Assembly: GCA_000431135.1 (NCBI GenBank)
Contig: HF987804.1
Span: forward strand, 1-43,544
DNA: 43,544 bases
Source of the DNA: Clostridium sp. CAG:590
Lineage (GTDB): Bacteria > Bacillota > Clostridia > Lachnospirales > Lachnospiraceae
Reading direction: 5' to 3'
How positions within the stretch are numbered: the first letter of the stretch is position 1; every line of letters starts with the position of its first letter. Both the position numbers and the translations under genes were made by a program. The notes beneath the pieces were generated by a model. The model had not been told where the DNA came from and made no database searches. It worked only from the letters and a program-made list of their open reading frames with translations. Of the stretch, positions 16,811 to 25,155 are shown piece by piece.

Positions 16811-16879
16811 ATCAGATACAGCAAAACATCTTCGAACGAATATGTTTTACAATATCTGATCACCGGTTAAAAAACCGGT
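16811..16879. repeat. Two adjacent inverted repeats in an intergenic gap
   Basis: Between the small membrane protein (stop at 16902) and the SEC-C promoter there is a bipartite inverted repeat, ATCAGATA with AAAACAT at 16811-16829 against ATGTTTT with TATCTGAT at 16842-16860, closed by a TTCGAA-containing loop. Next to it is ACCGGTT/AACCGGT at 16862-16879 around a 4-base loop. Neither has a clear T-run after it on either strand, so ordinary termination is doubtful, though ending the rarA transcript remains the simplest idea. Confidence 0.55.
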
Positions 16880-16901
16880 AAATACTTTATCCTCCCCTAT
16901 T

Positions 16902-17165
16902 TTACGGAGTCGGTTCTTCCGGCTCCGTTCCTTTTTTGCTTTTTTCAAGTGCTTCCATATCTTTTCTGGATATCACATCGGAATCTCCATTCACAAGACG
17001 TGTAAACCACATAAATACCCATAACACAACCGGTACGACGATCATCAAAAACAACATTCCAAAAAAATATTTGCTGCCGGTTACCGCACAAATCAAAGTC
17101 CCGATAATCAGACATAGTATCACTGCAACCGTGACACATGCCACAATCTGTCTTACTCGTTTCAT
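16902..17165 (-). CDS. Small two-span membrane protein
   Basis: An 87-residue protein with two hydrophobic spans, about residues 9-28 (CVTVAVILCLIIGTLICAV) and 33-55 (YFFGMLFLMIVVPVVLWVFM), followed by a polar tail of charged residues ending EEPTP. I do not recognise a family. Its ATG overlaps the rarA stop by 4 bases (ATGA arrangement), a strong sign of translational coupling, so it is a real gene at the end of the TetR - response regulator - rarA run. Nothing in the sequence explains why a membrane protein is tied to rarA. Confidence 0.75.
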   Translation of the reverse strand: MKRVRQIVACVTVAVILCLIIGTLICAVTGSKYFFGMLFLMIVVPVVLWVFMWFTRLVNGDSDVISRKDMEALEKSKKGTEPEEPTP

Positions 17166-18484
17166 TCTTCTTCCTCCTCTAAATGATCCAGATAGTCTTT
17201 CACCTGTTTTTCATATCCGTTGACACTTGGATAATAAAACTGCTGATCCTTTATATCATCCGGAAGATATTGTTGTTTTACATAATGTCCCGGATAATCA
17301 TGCGGGTATAAATAACCAACATGTCCAAGATCTGCTGATCCTTTGTAATGTGCATCCCGAAGATATGGCGGAACAGCTCCAGTTTTCTGATTCTTGATCA
17401 GCTCCTGTGCTCCAAAGATTGCATTGGTCACAGCATTGGATTTCGGTGCACTTGCAACATAGATTGCAGCGTTTGCCAATATCAACTGTGCTTCGGGTAA
17501 TCCTATTCTTTCAACCGCCTGCGCACATGCAACCGCAACCTGTATCGCCTGCGGATCTGCGATTCCAACATCTTCACATGCGCAGATCATAATTCGTCTC
17601 GCAATAAATGTAATACTCTCTCCTGCATCTAACATACGTGCTAAATAAAATACTGCTGCATCCGGATCCGATCCTCTCATACTCTTAATAAATGCAGATA
17701 TTGTATCATAGTGATTATCACCGTCTTTGTCATAACGCACTGCCCGTTTTTGAATACATTCTTCCGCTACCGCAAGTGTAATGTGTATCTGTCCATCCTC
17801 AGACGGCTGTGTAGTCAATACACCTAATTCTATTGCATTCAACGCACTTCTTGCATCTCCTTCACTCATATCTGCAAGAAATTCCAGCGCATCCTCATCT
17901 ATTGCCGCATGATAAGAACCCATTCCTTTTTCAACATCATATACTGCCCGCTGTAATAATTCTTTAATATCATCTTTTTGCAATGGTTCTAATCGGAATA
18001 TATGTGATCTTGAAAGCAACGCTCCATTTACTTCAAAATATGGATTCTCGGTTGTTGCCCCGATCAATATGATCGTTCCATCTTCTACAAACGGAAGTAA
18101 ATAATCTTGTTGTGCCTTATTAAAGCGATGAATCTCGTCAATAAACAAAATGGTTCGTTTTTGATACATACCATAGTTATCCTTCGCCTTTTTCACAACC
18201 TCTTCCATATCTTTTTTTCCTGCCGTTGTCGCATTCATAGACGTAAAAATAGAACTGGTTGTATTAGCAATCACATGCGCCAATGTTGTCTTTCCAGTTC
18301 CCGGTGGTCCATAAAATATAATAGAACTGATCTTATCTGCCTGAATCGCACGATAGAGCAGCTTATCTTTTCCTATAATATGTTTTTGACCAACAACCTC
18401 ATCCAAGGTTGTTGGCCGTAATCTTTTTGCAAGCGGAGATTCTTTCTCCATATTCGCTTCCCGCATATAATCAAACAAATCCAT
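17162..18484 (-). CDS. rarA: Replication-associated recombination protein A (MgsA-type AAA+ ATPase)
   Basis: A 440-residue clamp-loader-like ATPase. After the start PLAKRLRPTTLDEVVGQKHI, Walker A is GPPGTGKTT at residues 59-67, Walker B ILFIDEIHRFNKAQQD, sensor I IGATTENPYFEVN, and the C-terminal tetramerisation half carries GSDPDAAVFYLARML, ICACEDVGIADP and the HYKGSADLGHVGYLYPHDYPG segment. RarA acts at stalled forks and single-strand gaps with SSB. The start has AAGGA about ten bases upstream. It follows the response regulator by 15 bases and overlaps the next small gene by 4, so its level should depend on the TetR-regulated promoter upstream, which is not a usual setting for rarA. Confidence 0.96.
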   Translation of the reverse strand: MDLFDYMREANMEKESPLAKRLRPTTLDEVVGQKHIIGKDKLLYRAIQADKISSIIFYGPPGTGKTTLAHVIANTTSSIFTSMNATTAGKKDMEEVVKKAKDNYGMYQKRTILFIDEIHRFNKAQQDYLLPFVEDGTIILIGATTENPYFEVNGALLSRSHIFRLEPLQKDDIKELLQRAVYDVEKGMGSYHAAIDEDALEFLADMSEGDARSALNAIELGVLTTQPSEDGQIHITLAVAEECIQKRAVRYDKDGDNHYDTISAFIKSMRGSDPDAAVFYLARMLDAGESITFIARRIMICACEDVGIADPQAIQVAVACAQAVERIGLPEAQLILANAAIYVASAPKSNAVTNAIFGAQELIKNQKTGAVPPYLRDAHYKGSADLGHVGYLYPHDYPGHYVKQQYLPDDIKDQQFYYPSVNGYEKQVKDYLDHLEEEEE

Positions 18485-18499
18485 GACATAATCTTCCTT

Positions 18500-18901
18500 T
18501 TATTGCTCAATCTTGTCAAATCCCATTTTATCAAGAAGCTTTTCGAACTTATCCACCACGATCGGTTTGCAGATATATGCATCATAATCACTACATACCT
18601 GAAAACTATCTAATACCACTTCATCTAATGCACTGATCATAATAACCTTTGCACGATTATCGAATACCGCATATTTGCTCTCTGCTTCCCGAATTGCTTC
18701 TAATGTCTTATATCCATCTAACTTCGTCATCATGATATCTAAACAGATCAGATCAAAGAACTCACGCTGTTCCATTCCCCTGACCGCTTCATCTACCGCA
18801 GACATTCCATTATCCACCGCTACCACTTCGCCATACCGGCTAAATATCTTTTCTAAAAATTTTCTATTTACGAAATCATCATCTGCAACTAAAACTCTCA
18901 T
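18500..18901 (-). CDS. Single-domain response regulator (CheY-like)
   Basis: A 133-residue receiver domain alone, with no DNA-binding or enzymatic output. The acidic pocket is Asp8/Asp9 (VLVADDDFVNRK), the phospho-acceptor Asp55 in LICLDIMMTKLDG, the switch Ser90 in VIMISALDE and Lys112 in YICKPI, so the site looks intact. No histidine kinase is near. It sits between the TetR gene (27 bases) and rarA (15 bases) and is clearly in their transcript. A protein of this kind works by binding a partner, as CheY and Spo0F do; here the partner is unknown. Confidence 0.93.
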   Translation of the reverse strand: MRVLVADDDFVNRKFLEKIFSRYGEVVAVDNGMSAVDEAVRGMEQREFFDLICLDIMMTKLDGYKTLEAIREAESKYAVFDNRAKVIMISALDEVVLDSFQVCSDYDAYICKPIVVDKFEKLLDKMGFDKIEQ

Positions 18902-18928
18902 ACGAATCCTCCAACATTCCTTTACTCA

Positions 18929-19528
18929 TCATTTCGTTTCTTTTGTTCGCAATATATTAGCCAATCGTTCTAACATTGAATCTGCGTATTGAGTATGGCT
19001 TCTTGAATCGTATTCGATCCGACGATTCAACAAGTCCCTGGTCAGACTCCCTATAAAAATATTAGAAAGCTCATCTGGCGAAAAGTCATTCCGAATCTCG
19101 CCTTCGTCCATAGCTGCCTTCAAATGCTGTCGTATAAATTCGGTTCTCATCTTAATACAATGAGCTATTGCTTCTCTTGTATTCACATTATGTAAAAGCT
19201 CCTCATAATTGAGGACAATGGCACCCATTTCCTGATATCCTTCATAATATGTGCCCAAAGTTTTCAATAATTCCAGCACTTTGTCCAAATGCGAAATATT
19301 CTTTGCTTCAATTGTTGCAAGCATACCTTTATCAAACTTGGTATACGTATCGATCACTTCAACCAGAACTTCTTCAATTCCGCCAAAATAACGATATAAC
19401 AAAGACTCCGACATGTTCTCCTTCATAGCCAGTGTCTTTGTGTTCAGAGAAGATAGTCCCGCTTCACTGATAATCTCTATCGCTGAAGCAATAATTCGAT
19501 CTTTCCTGTTCACAAAATTATTATTCAT
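18929..19528 (-). CDS. TetR/AcrR family transcriptional regulator
   Basis: A 199-residue regulator with the TetR-type N-terminal helix-turn-helix: DRIIASAIEIISEAGLSSLN, then TKTLAMKENMSESLLYRYFG over about residues 9-49, followed by a helical ligand-binding and dimerisation half that is not informative about the ligand. GGGGGT precedes the ATG by about six bases. Immediately upstream lies a perfect inverted repeat at the predicted start of transcription, so it probably represses its own operon. The genes downstream are a response regulator, rarA and a small membrane protein rather than a drug pump. Confidence 0.92.
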   Translation of the reverse strand: MNNNFVNRKDRIIASAIEIISEAGLSSLNTKTLAMKENMSESLLYRYFGGIEEVLVEVIDTYTKFDKGMLATIEAKNISHLDKVLELLKTLGTYYEGYQEMGAIVLNYEELLHNVNTREAIAHCIKMRTEFIRQHLKAAMDEGEIRNDFSPDELSNIFIGSLTRDLLNRRIEYDSRSHTQYADSMLERLANILRTKETK

Positions 19529-19543
19529 ATAAAACCCCCAATT

Positions 19544-19559
19544 GTGAATTATTATTCAC
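19544..19559. promoter_or_regulatory. Likely TetR operator
   Basis: The 16-base inverted repeat GTGAATTATTATTCAC has two perfect 6-base arms around 4 bases. It begins about three bases after the predicted transcription start and ends 15 bases before the TetR ATG, the place expected of an autoregulatory operator. Confidence 0.6.
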
Positions 19560-19568
19560 TTAATTGAT

Positions 19569-19597
19569 ATTTTATGGCATGGATATTAATTTGTCAA
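19569..19597 (-). promoter_or_regulatory. Promoter of the TetR - RR - rarA run
   Basis: On the minus strand a consensus TTGACA (19597-19592) and TAAAAT (19574-19569) are spaced by 17 bases. Transcription would start near 19562, right before the operator-like repeat. Confidence 0.75.
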
Positions 19598-19621
19598 CAT
19601 TTAGATAATTTGTGTAGTGTT

Positions 19622-20608
19622 TTAGTCTTCATATATCTGAATTTCATTGATATTGCGGTCATAATAATAAATCTCATCCGATAACAGATCGATCAAACCA
19701 ACTGAACTCTTGTTGGCATTCGATACTAATTCTAAAAGAAATTGCGGATCCGTATCTTCCTCCGCCGGTATCAGTATCACCTCATGTACACTCGAGGGAA
19801 GAACATACAGATTACACTCATGTGCCATAGAAAATTCATACAATACCTGATCATATAAAACACAAGTGGCACCATTAATTCCAACATCATTACTCAAAAC
19901 AAACATCTGTATACCACAATCCTGTTCCACCATATTCATCATATCTTCATACGCGTCTTCGCTCAATGCATTCGATAAATCCCCACACATACATGATGTG
20001 ATCATCTTAGCTAACGATTCTATCTTCCACGGGAACAATCGCATTGTATTGGATTTTGCAATATCATACAATTCATCTAATTCAATATTCCATGCTGCAA
20101 ATTCTTTGTGACTGATAATGGAACTCGCTATCCCCATAGCATCCTTAGATGCAAGATAGCGAAATGTAACCGCAAAATTCAGAAATCTCTTATGAGGACA
20201 TAATAATAATTCTTTCCGGTTGCGTTCATAATTCACAAGTCGGAATACAATCTTATCCCGCACCTTATCCAGATCATACACATTATCTACCTGAAGTGTA
20301 CCGGCTTCTTCCATCTTATCCTCATATTCCTGAATCAGCTGATTCATAATACAGTCAAGCGGTTTGCCCATCTTATATTGATCGTAATATGCATTCAGAT
20401 ATATATTAGGACTAACATATTGTCCTTCCTGATAAATTGTTATTGCATCCAAAGTGATCCCATTATTTTTCATAATCTTTTGTGAAAGAACTTCATATTC
20501 TTTCTCGTCAAATATGACCTCATTCGATGTATCTGCCGTGATCCTTGACTGTTTCAAATAATCTAAAATATTCTCTTTCACATAATCTAAAAACTCCTGA
20601 TAATCCAT
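19622..20608 (-). CDS. DUF5688 family protein
   Basis: A 328-residue soluble acidic protein matching the DUF5688 pattern known to me only from Clostridia, chiefly Lachnospiraceae: an N-terminal YQEFLDYVKENILDYL helix, a central NYERNRKELLLCPHKRFLNF segment and GINGATCVLYDQVLYEF towards the C-terminus, where SSVHEVILIPAEE also occurs. Function is unknown. The start at 20608 is set by AAGGAG seven bases upstream; the longer frame to 20647 has no such site. It appears as a lone gene between the hisC terminator and the TetR promoter. I see no catalytic motif, signal peptide or membrane span. Confidence 0.85.
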   Translation of the reverse strand: MDYQEFLDYVKENILDYLKQSRITADTSNEVIFDEKEYEVLSQKIMKNNGITLDAITIYQEGQYVSPNIYLNAYYDQYKMGKPLDCIMNQLIQEYEDKMEEAGTLQVDNVYDLDKVRDKIVFRLVNYERNRKELLLCPHKRFLNFAVTFRYLASKDAMGIASSIISHKEFAAWNIELDELYDIAKSNTMRLFPWKIESLAKMITSCMCGDLSNALSEDAYEDMMNMVEQDCGIQMFVLSNDVGINGATCVLYDQVLYEFSMAHECNLYVLPSSVHEVILIPAEEDTDPQFLLELVSNANKSSVGLIDLLSDEIYYYDRNINEIQIYED

Positions 20609-20682
20609 AACTTGTCTCCTTTTTGTTAAGGCGACAATAAAATGCATAATTCCGTTTTCCTATTCAATTCAAAAACTGGAAA

Positions 20683-20703
20683 ATAGATACGAACCGTATC
20701 TAT
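20683..20703 (-). terminator. Second hairpin after hisC
   Basis: A perfect 9-bp stem ATAGATACG/CGTATCTAT around a 3-base loop, followed on the minus strand by TTTCC. It directly follows the main hisC terminator and may back it up, or may form the 5' leader of the DUF5688 transcript. Confidence 0.45.
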
Positions 20704-20743
20704 AAAGAAAAATCCGTTAAGTGTAATTACACTATAACGGATT
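20704..20743 (-). terminator. Rho-independent terminator after hisC
   Basis: On the minus strand a long stem pairs AATCCGTTA with TAACGGATT around a self-complementary AGTGTAATTACACT core, followed by TTTTTCTTT. It lies about 60 bases after the hisC stop and is a convincing intrinsic terminator for the run ending in hisC. Confidence 0.8.
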
Positions 20744-20801
20744 CTTTCTACTGCGTCAAGCAATTCACAAAGAATTCATGATTGCCTTTGCCACAATTAT
20801 A

Positions 20802-21854
20802 TTATACATTCAGATATTGTTCCAAAAATCTTACAAACTCTTTCATTTCTTCGTCTGTTCCGATTGAAATACGAAGATAATTGTCAATTCTTGGTTTGTC
20901 AAAATATCTTACAAATATATGTTCTTTCTTCGCTGCCTCAAAAATATCCTTTGCTTTTGTGCTTTTATGGGTTGCAAATACAAAATTTGAATAAGATGGC
21001 TGAAAAGCAAACCCTAAGCGAATAAGCTCCTTCTCAAACCACTCTCTCGTTGCAATTACTTTTGATACGGTATTTTTGAAGTATGCATCATCCTGCATGC
21101 ATGCAGTTCCCATCACAATAGTCGGATAATTCATTGTGTATGAATTAAAGCTGTATTTTACATCATTTAATGCTTTGATCAATTCCGCATTACCCATTGC
21201 ATATCCAATTCTAAGACCTGCAAGGCATCGTGACTTTGAAAAAGTCCGAACCACCAACAAGTTTTCAAACTCATTTAAAAGCGGCAATGCCGTCTGACCT
21301 CCAAAATCAATATACGCCTCATCTACAATTACGATCACATCCTGGTTGTGTGCCAATACATCTCTTATGAAATCCAGCGTCACCAACTGACCGGTAGGGG
21401 CATTGGGATTCGGGAAAATAACGCCACCGTTTTCACCATAATAATCTGACGGATCAATTGAAAAATCTTCTTTTAACGGCATCATCCGGTATGGTATCCG
21501 GAATAAATCTGCCCATACATCATAAAAACTATATGTGATGTCCGGAAGCAAAAGCGGTTTATCCGAATTAAAAAATGTCATAAATGACATTGCAAGTACA
21601 TCATCGGATCCCACTCCGACAAACACTTGATCATCCTGTAATTCATGATACTGTGCAATTGCATGAACAAGATCCTTTGCTTCCGGATCCGGATACAGAC
21701 GTAGCTTTTCCATATCGCATTGAGCCTGTAACACTTTTGGCGATGGCGGATATGGGTTTTCATTTGTATTCAGCTTGATCACCTTATCTACCTTTGGCTG
21801 TTCCCCCGGAACATATGGTACAACTTTACGAATATTATTCTCCCATGCTTTCAT
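20802..21854 (-). CDS. hisC: Histidinol-phosphate aminotransferase
   Basis: A 350-residue class I/II PLP aminotransferase. The substrate-binding start KLNTNENPYPPSP, the cofactor site VGVGSDDVLAMS, FPNPNAPTG, IVDEAYIDFGG and the PLP lysine in VRTFSKSRCLAGLRIGYAMG are all present. HisC converts imidazole-acetol phosphate with glutamate to histidinol phosphate; such enzymes often act on aromatic amino acids also. The start at 21854 has GAGG eight bases upstream and follows prfA by 13 bases; a start at 21878 would overlap prfA. There are no other his genes near, and it seems to ride at the end of the prmC-prfA transcript. A stand-alone aromatic aminotransferase role is therefore an alternative. 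Confidence 0.9.
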   Translation of the reverse strand: MKAWENNIRKVVPYVPGEQPKVDKVIKLNTNENPYPPSPKVLQAQCDMEKLRLYPDPEAKDLVHAIAQYHELQDDQVFVGVGSDDVLAMSFMTFFNSDKPLLLPDITYSFYDVWADLFRIPYRMMPLKEDFSIDPSDYYGENGGVIFPNPNAPTGQLVTLDFIRDVLAHNQDVIVIVDEAYIDFGGQTALPLLNEFENLLVVRTFSKSRCLAGLRIGYAMGNAELIKALNDVKYSFNSYTMNYPTIVMGTACMQDDAYFKNTVSKVIATREWFEKELIRLGFAFQPSYSNFVFATHKSTKAKDIFEAAKKEHIFVRYFDKPRIDNYLRISIGTDEEMKEFVRFLEQYLNV

Positions 21855-21867
21855 TCTGCCACCCTCT

Positions 21868-22941
21868 TTACTGCTCATTCATCTTTGCTAACTTTGCAGC
21901 CTGATCCGCTGCGGTCAGACTATCAATAATCTCATCCAGATCCCCATTCATGACCTGATCTAATTTGTGAAGTGTTAATTTGATACGATGATCTGTCACC
22001 CTTCCCTGTGGGAAATTGTAAGTTCTGATCTTCTCCGAACGATCGCCGGTTCCAACCTGACTCTTACGAAGCTCAGCTTCTGCATCATGTGCTTTTTGTA
22101 ACTCCATGTCATATAATTTTGCTCTCAATACTTTCAATGCTTTATCTTTATTCTTAAGCTGTGATTTCTCATCCTGACAGGAAATAACAATTCCGGTTGG
22201 AATATGTGTTAAACGAACGGCTGAATCTGTTGTATTGACACACTGTCCACCATTACCGGATGCACGGAATACATCAAACTTACAATCATTCATATCCAAT
22301 TCAAAATCTACCTCTTCTGCCTCCGGCATAATAGCAACCGTAATAGTAGATGTATGGATCCTTCCTCCGGATTCTGTTTCCGGCACACGTTGTACACGAT
22401 GTACGCCACTTTCGTATTTCAATCTTGAAAATGCACCCTTACCATTGATCATAAAGGAGCACTCTTTAAATCCACCAATTCCATTTTCATTTAAACTGAT
22501 CAACTCCGTCTTCCAATGCATCTTATCTGCATATTTCTGATACATACGAAAGATCTCCGCTGCAAAAAGTGCGGATTCATCGCCGCCGGCACCGGCACGC
22601 AATTCAACGATAACATTCTTCTCATCATTCGGATCCTTTGGAAGCAATAATATCTTCAATTCCTGCTCAATACGTTCTACCGCATTTTTGGAATCATTTA
22701 ATTCCTCTTTTGCGAGTTCCCGCATTTCTTCGTCTTTTTCTTCCTCCAACATAGCAAGGCTGTCTTCAATCGCCTGTTTGGCAGCTAAATATTCCCGGTA
22801 CTTATCCGCAATAGGTCCTAACTCACTCTGTTCTTTCATCAAAGCTGTATATCTGGCCTGATCATTTAATACATCAGGTTCGCTTAATTGTTCTAAAACC
22901 GACTCATAACGAGCTAATATATCCTCTAATTTATCAAACAT
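21868..22941 (-). CDS. prfA: Peptide chain release factor 1
   Basis: A 357-residue class I release factor reading UAA and UAG. The stop-codon-reading PxT motif is PET in RVQRVPETESGGRIHTS, and the catalytic GGQ lies in RASGNGGQCVNTTDSAVR around residue 230; the residue after GGQ is Cys rather than the commoner His. N-terminal helices (MFDKLEDILARYESV) and the end of domain 4 (YNFPQGRVTDHRI) match RF1. It follows prmC by 57 bases, and PrmC methylates the glutamine of the GGQ motif, so the pair belongs together functionally. hisC follows after 13 bases. Confidence 0.97.
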   Translation of the reverse strand: MFDKLEDILARYESVLEQLSEPDVLNDQARYTALMKEQSELGPIADKYREYLAAKQAIEDSLAMLEEEKDEEMRELAKEELNDSKNAVERIEQELKILLLPKDPNDEKNVIVELRAGAGGDESALFAAEIFRMYQKYADKMHWKTELISLNENGIGGFKECSFMINGKGAFSRLKYESGVHRVQRVPETESGGRIHTSTITVAIMPEAEEVDFELDMNDCKFDVFRASGNGGQCVNTTDSAVRLTHIPTGIVISCQDEKSQLKNKDKALKVLRAKLYDMELQKAHDAEAELRKSQVGTGDRSEKIRTYNFPQGRVTDHRIKLTLHKLDQVMNGDLDEIIDSLTAADQAAKLAKMNEQ

Positions 22942-22998
22942 ATATATATCCTCTCTTTTACTATATTGTTATATAAGTTGTATTATATCGCAACCCGG

Positions 22999-23850
22999 CT
23001 ACAAGTGCCCATACACAACTCTGTCTAACCCTGCATAATCTTTCTGAATCCGAACGTCGCAAAATCCATTCTGAAGCATCATATCTGTCACGTCCTGTCC
23101 CTGATCACATCCAATCTCAAAAAACAAAACTCCATGCTCTGACAAAAAAGAAGGTGCCTGCTGTGTTATCGTCCGATAAAACGAAAGTCCATCCTCTCCT
23201 CCGTCTAATGCCAGCATTGGTTCATACTCTTTTACCTCCGGCATTAACGTCGAAATGATCCTTTTCTCAATATAGGGTGGATTGCTCACAATCACATCGT
23301 ACCTGTCTGCAATTCCTTCAAACAGATCGCCACAATGCGTACTTGCTTTTATCCCATATTGTTCCAGATTCTTCTTCGTCACATTCAATGCATCCTCCGA
23401 TACATCAGACAATGTAAGATCAACTTCTGAATGATATAATTTGAGCGATATTCCAATGCATCCGGATCCGCAACAAAGATCCATTAAACGAACCGGCAGC
23501 GTCTCCTGACGCTCCATCTTCTTCAGATATTCATCAACCAGTTCCACTAAAATCTCTGTATCATTTCTCGGGATCAGAACATTCTCATTGACATAAAACC
23601 GATAATCCATAAAATCGGCATATCCCAATAAATACTGCAATGGGTAATGTTCACTCCGACGATCGATCAATTCAAGATATCTTTGTTCCTTTTCAATAGA
23701 TACTGTTTCCTCGCCATGCGTAAGCATATACATATAATTGCATCCAAGCACTTCCTCTAATAAGACCTTCCGATCATATTTTGCATATTCATTACCACTT
23801 CTCATTAATTTTTCTTTTCCGATATCCAGTAGCTGCAAAATTGTAGACAT
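22999..23850 (-). CDS. prmC: Release factor glutamine N5-methyltransferase
   Basis: A 283-residue SAM-dependent methyltransferase with the HemK/PrmC layout: an N-terminal helical substrate-recognition domain, the hinge ending NENVLIPRNDTEILVE, the SAM loop LMDLCCGSGCIGISL and the NPPY tetrapeptide (VSNPPYIEKR) near residues 188-191 that positions the glutamine amide. Its substrate is RF1, encoded next. It begins 10 bases after the DUF1385 gene, so the two are co-transcribed. The order DUF1385 - prmC - prfA behind rpmE is one I recall as common in Clostridia. Confidence 0.96.
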   Translation of the reverse strand: MSTILQLLDIGKEKLMRSGNEYAKYDRKVLLEEVLGCNYMYMLTHGEETVSIEKEQRYLELIDRRSEHYPLQYLLGYADFMDYRFYVNENVLIPRNDTEILVELVDEYLKKMERQETLPVRLMDLCCGSGCIGISLKLYHSEVDLTLSDVSEDALNVTKKNLEQYGIKASTHCGDLFEGIADRYDVIVSNPPYIEKRIISTLMPEVKEYEPMLALDGGEDGLSFYRTITQQAPSFLSEHGVLFFEIGCDQGQDVTDMMLQNGFCDVRIQKDYAGLDRVVYGHL

Positions 23851-23860
23851 GAAATGCTCC

Positions 23861-24820
23861 TTATTTTTCTACATGAATTCCCTGTGCTTCATTTACAGCA
23901 TCTACATATGGTTTGCCATACAAAACTGCCTCCACAGAAATGATTGCAACCTGAATCATCTCTTCTTCCGGCTCCTTGGTTGTCAGTTTTTGTACCCATA
24001 AACCGGGTTTACTCAACGCATTCACAACCGGATTCTCACTTCTGCCGGCCAATCGGATAAACTCATATGAAATGCCGGCTACTACCGGGATTAAAACCAG
24101 TCGCAGCAAGAAACGAAGCCACATCTGTTTGGCCGTAATAAACATAAAAACAAAAATACTTACGATCATTACAATAAACAGAAAACTTGTTCCACAACGT
24201 TTATGATATCTGCTGTGTTTTGCAACATTCTCCGGAGTCAGATCATCTCCCGACTCATAACAATTAATCGTTTTATGTTCTGCTCCATGATACATAAATA
24301 CCCGCTTAATATCTTCCATCTGTGAGATCAGAACAACATATATTAAAAAGATCAACAAACGGATAATTCCTTCTATCACAGCAACTAACACATGACTACT
24401 GATCCATTTACCTAAAATCTCTGCAATTGCTGCCGGTAATAACATAAAAAGTGCAACCGCAATTACAACAGAAAGAAGTATGGTAAATCCTAAAATAACA
24501 CTTTCTGCCTTTTCTTTAAATATATCCTTAAATAATCTGTCTGCCTTGGTCTCTACCTCATCTTCATCATAAAAGGATGAGGAATATGACAATGTCTTCA
24601 TTCCAACAACTAAGGATTCCACGAAGCTGACTACTCCCCGGATAAATGGTAATTTGGCAAATTTATGCCGATCACCAAATGATTCATATTTGTGTAGTTT
24701 AACTTCTATCTTCTTATCCGGCTTTCTGACAGCTACAGAATAACTATCAGGTCCTTTCATCATTACTCCTTCAATAACTGCCTGTCCACCAAGGGTTCCT
24801 TTCGGTAATCTCTCTTCCAT
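23861..24820 (-). CDS. DUF1385 family membrane protein (YqhQ-like)
   Basis: A 319-residue membrane protein. The family signature is at the N-terminus (LGGQAVIEGVMMKGPDSYSVAVR cut to GGQAVIEGVMMKG at about residues 11-23) and in AEHKTINCYESG with YHKRCGTSFLF, which precede a hydrophobic region. About four membrane spans lie between residues 110 and 250. Function is unestablished; family members (YqhQ) are conserved in Firmicutes, and AEHKTI-like conserved polar residues suggest a catalytic or metal site. It is flanked by a terminator upstream and prmC downstream, in a translation-related run. Confidence 0.88.
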   Translation of the reverse strand: MEERLPKGTLGGQAVIEGVMMKGPDSYSVAVRKPDKKIEVKLHKYESFGDRHKFAKLPFIRGVVSFVESLVVGMKTLSYSSSFYDEDEVETKADRLFKDIFKEKAESVILGFTILLSVVIAVALFMLLPAAIAEILGKWISSHVLVAVIEGIIRLLIFLIYVVLISQMEDIKRVFMYHGAEHKTINCYESGDDLTPENVAKHSRYHKRCGTSFLFIVMIVSIFVFMFITAKQMWLRFLLRLVLIPVVAGISYEFIRLAGRSENPVVNALSKPGLWVQKLTTKEPEEEMIQVAIISVEAVLYGKPYVDAVNEAQGIHVEK

Positions 24821-24844
24821 CTAACTAACCTCAATTATCTTTAT

Positions 24845-24881
24845 ATAAGAAAACAGGGTTGAGATTATTCAATCCCAACCC
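24845..24881 (-). terminator. Terminator after rpmE
   Basis: On the minus strand, 11 bases past the rpmE stop, GGGTTG and GATT pair with AATC and CAACCC across 24881-24856, followed by TGTTTTCTTATAT. It should end most rpmE transcripts before the DUF1385 gene; readthrough would feed the prmC-prfA run, for which I see no separate strong promoter. Confidence 0.7.
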
Positions 24882-24891
24882 ATAACCGTTA

Positions 24892-25098
24892 CTAATTAGC
24901 CTTAACTCCGTATTTACGATTGAACTTATCAATACGACCACGAGCCTGTGCTGCTTTCTGCTGTCCTGTGTAGAAAGAATGGCACTTTGAACAAATCTCT
25001 ACGTGAATCTCTTCTTTTGTAGAACCTGTAACAAACTCGTTACCACAGTTACAAACTACTTTTGCCTGATAATAATTTGGATGAATTCCTTCCTTCAT
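24892..25098 (-). CDS. rpmE: 50S ribosomal protein L31 (zinc-binding form)
   Basis: A 68-residue ribosomal protein, the normal length. MKEGIHPNYYQAKVVCNCGNE opens in the typical way with CNC, and CSKCHSFYTGQQ provides the second cysteine pair, so this is the zinc-containing C+ type rather than the zinc-free paralogue. The end RIDKFNRKYGVK is also typical. GAGGTG precedes the ATG. It has its own promoter behind rho and is closed by a terminator, so it may be expressed independently of its neighbours. Confidence 0.97.
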   Translation of the reverse strand: MKEGIHPNYYQAKVVCNCGNEFVTGSTKEEIHVEICSKCHSFYTGQQKAAQARGRIDKFNRKYGVKAN

Positions 25099-25155
25099 TA
25101 ATATACACCTCTCTATAAATATTGGCAGATTCCAACCCGCCTAAACAACTTCTAC

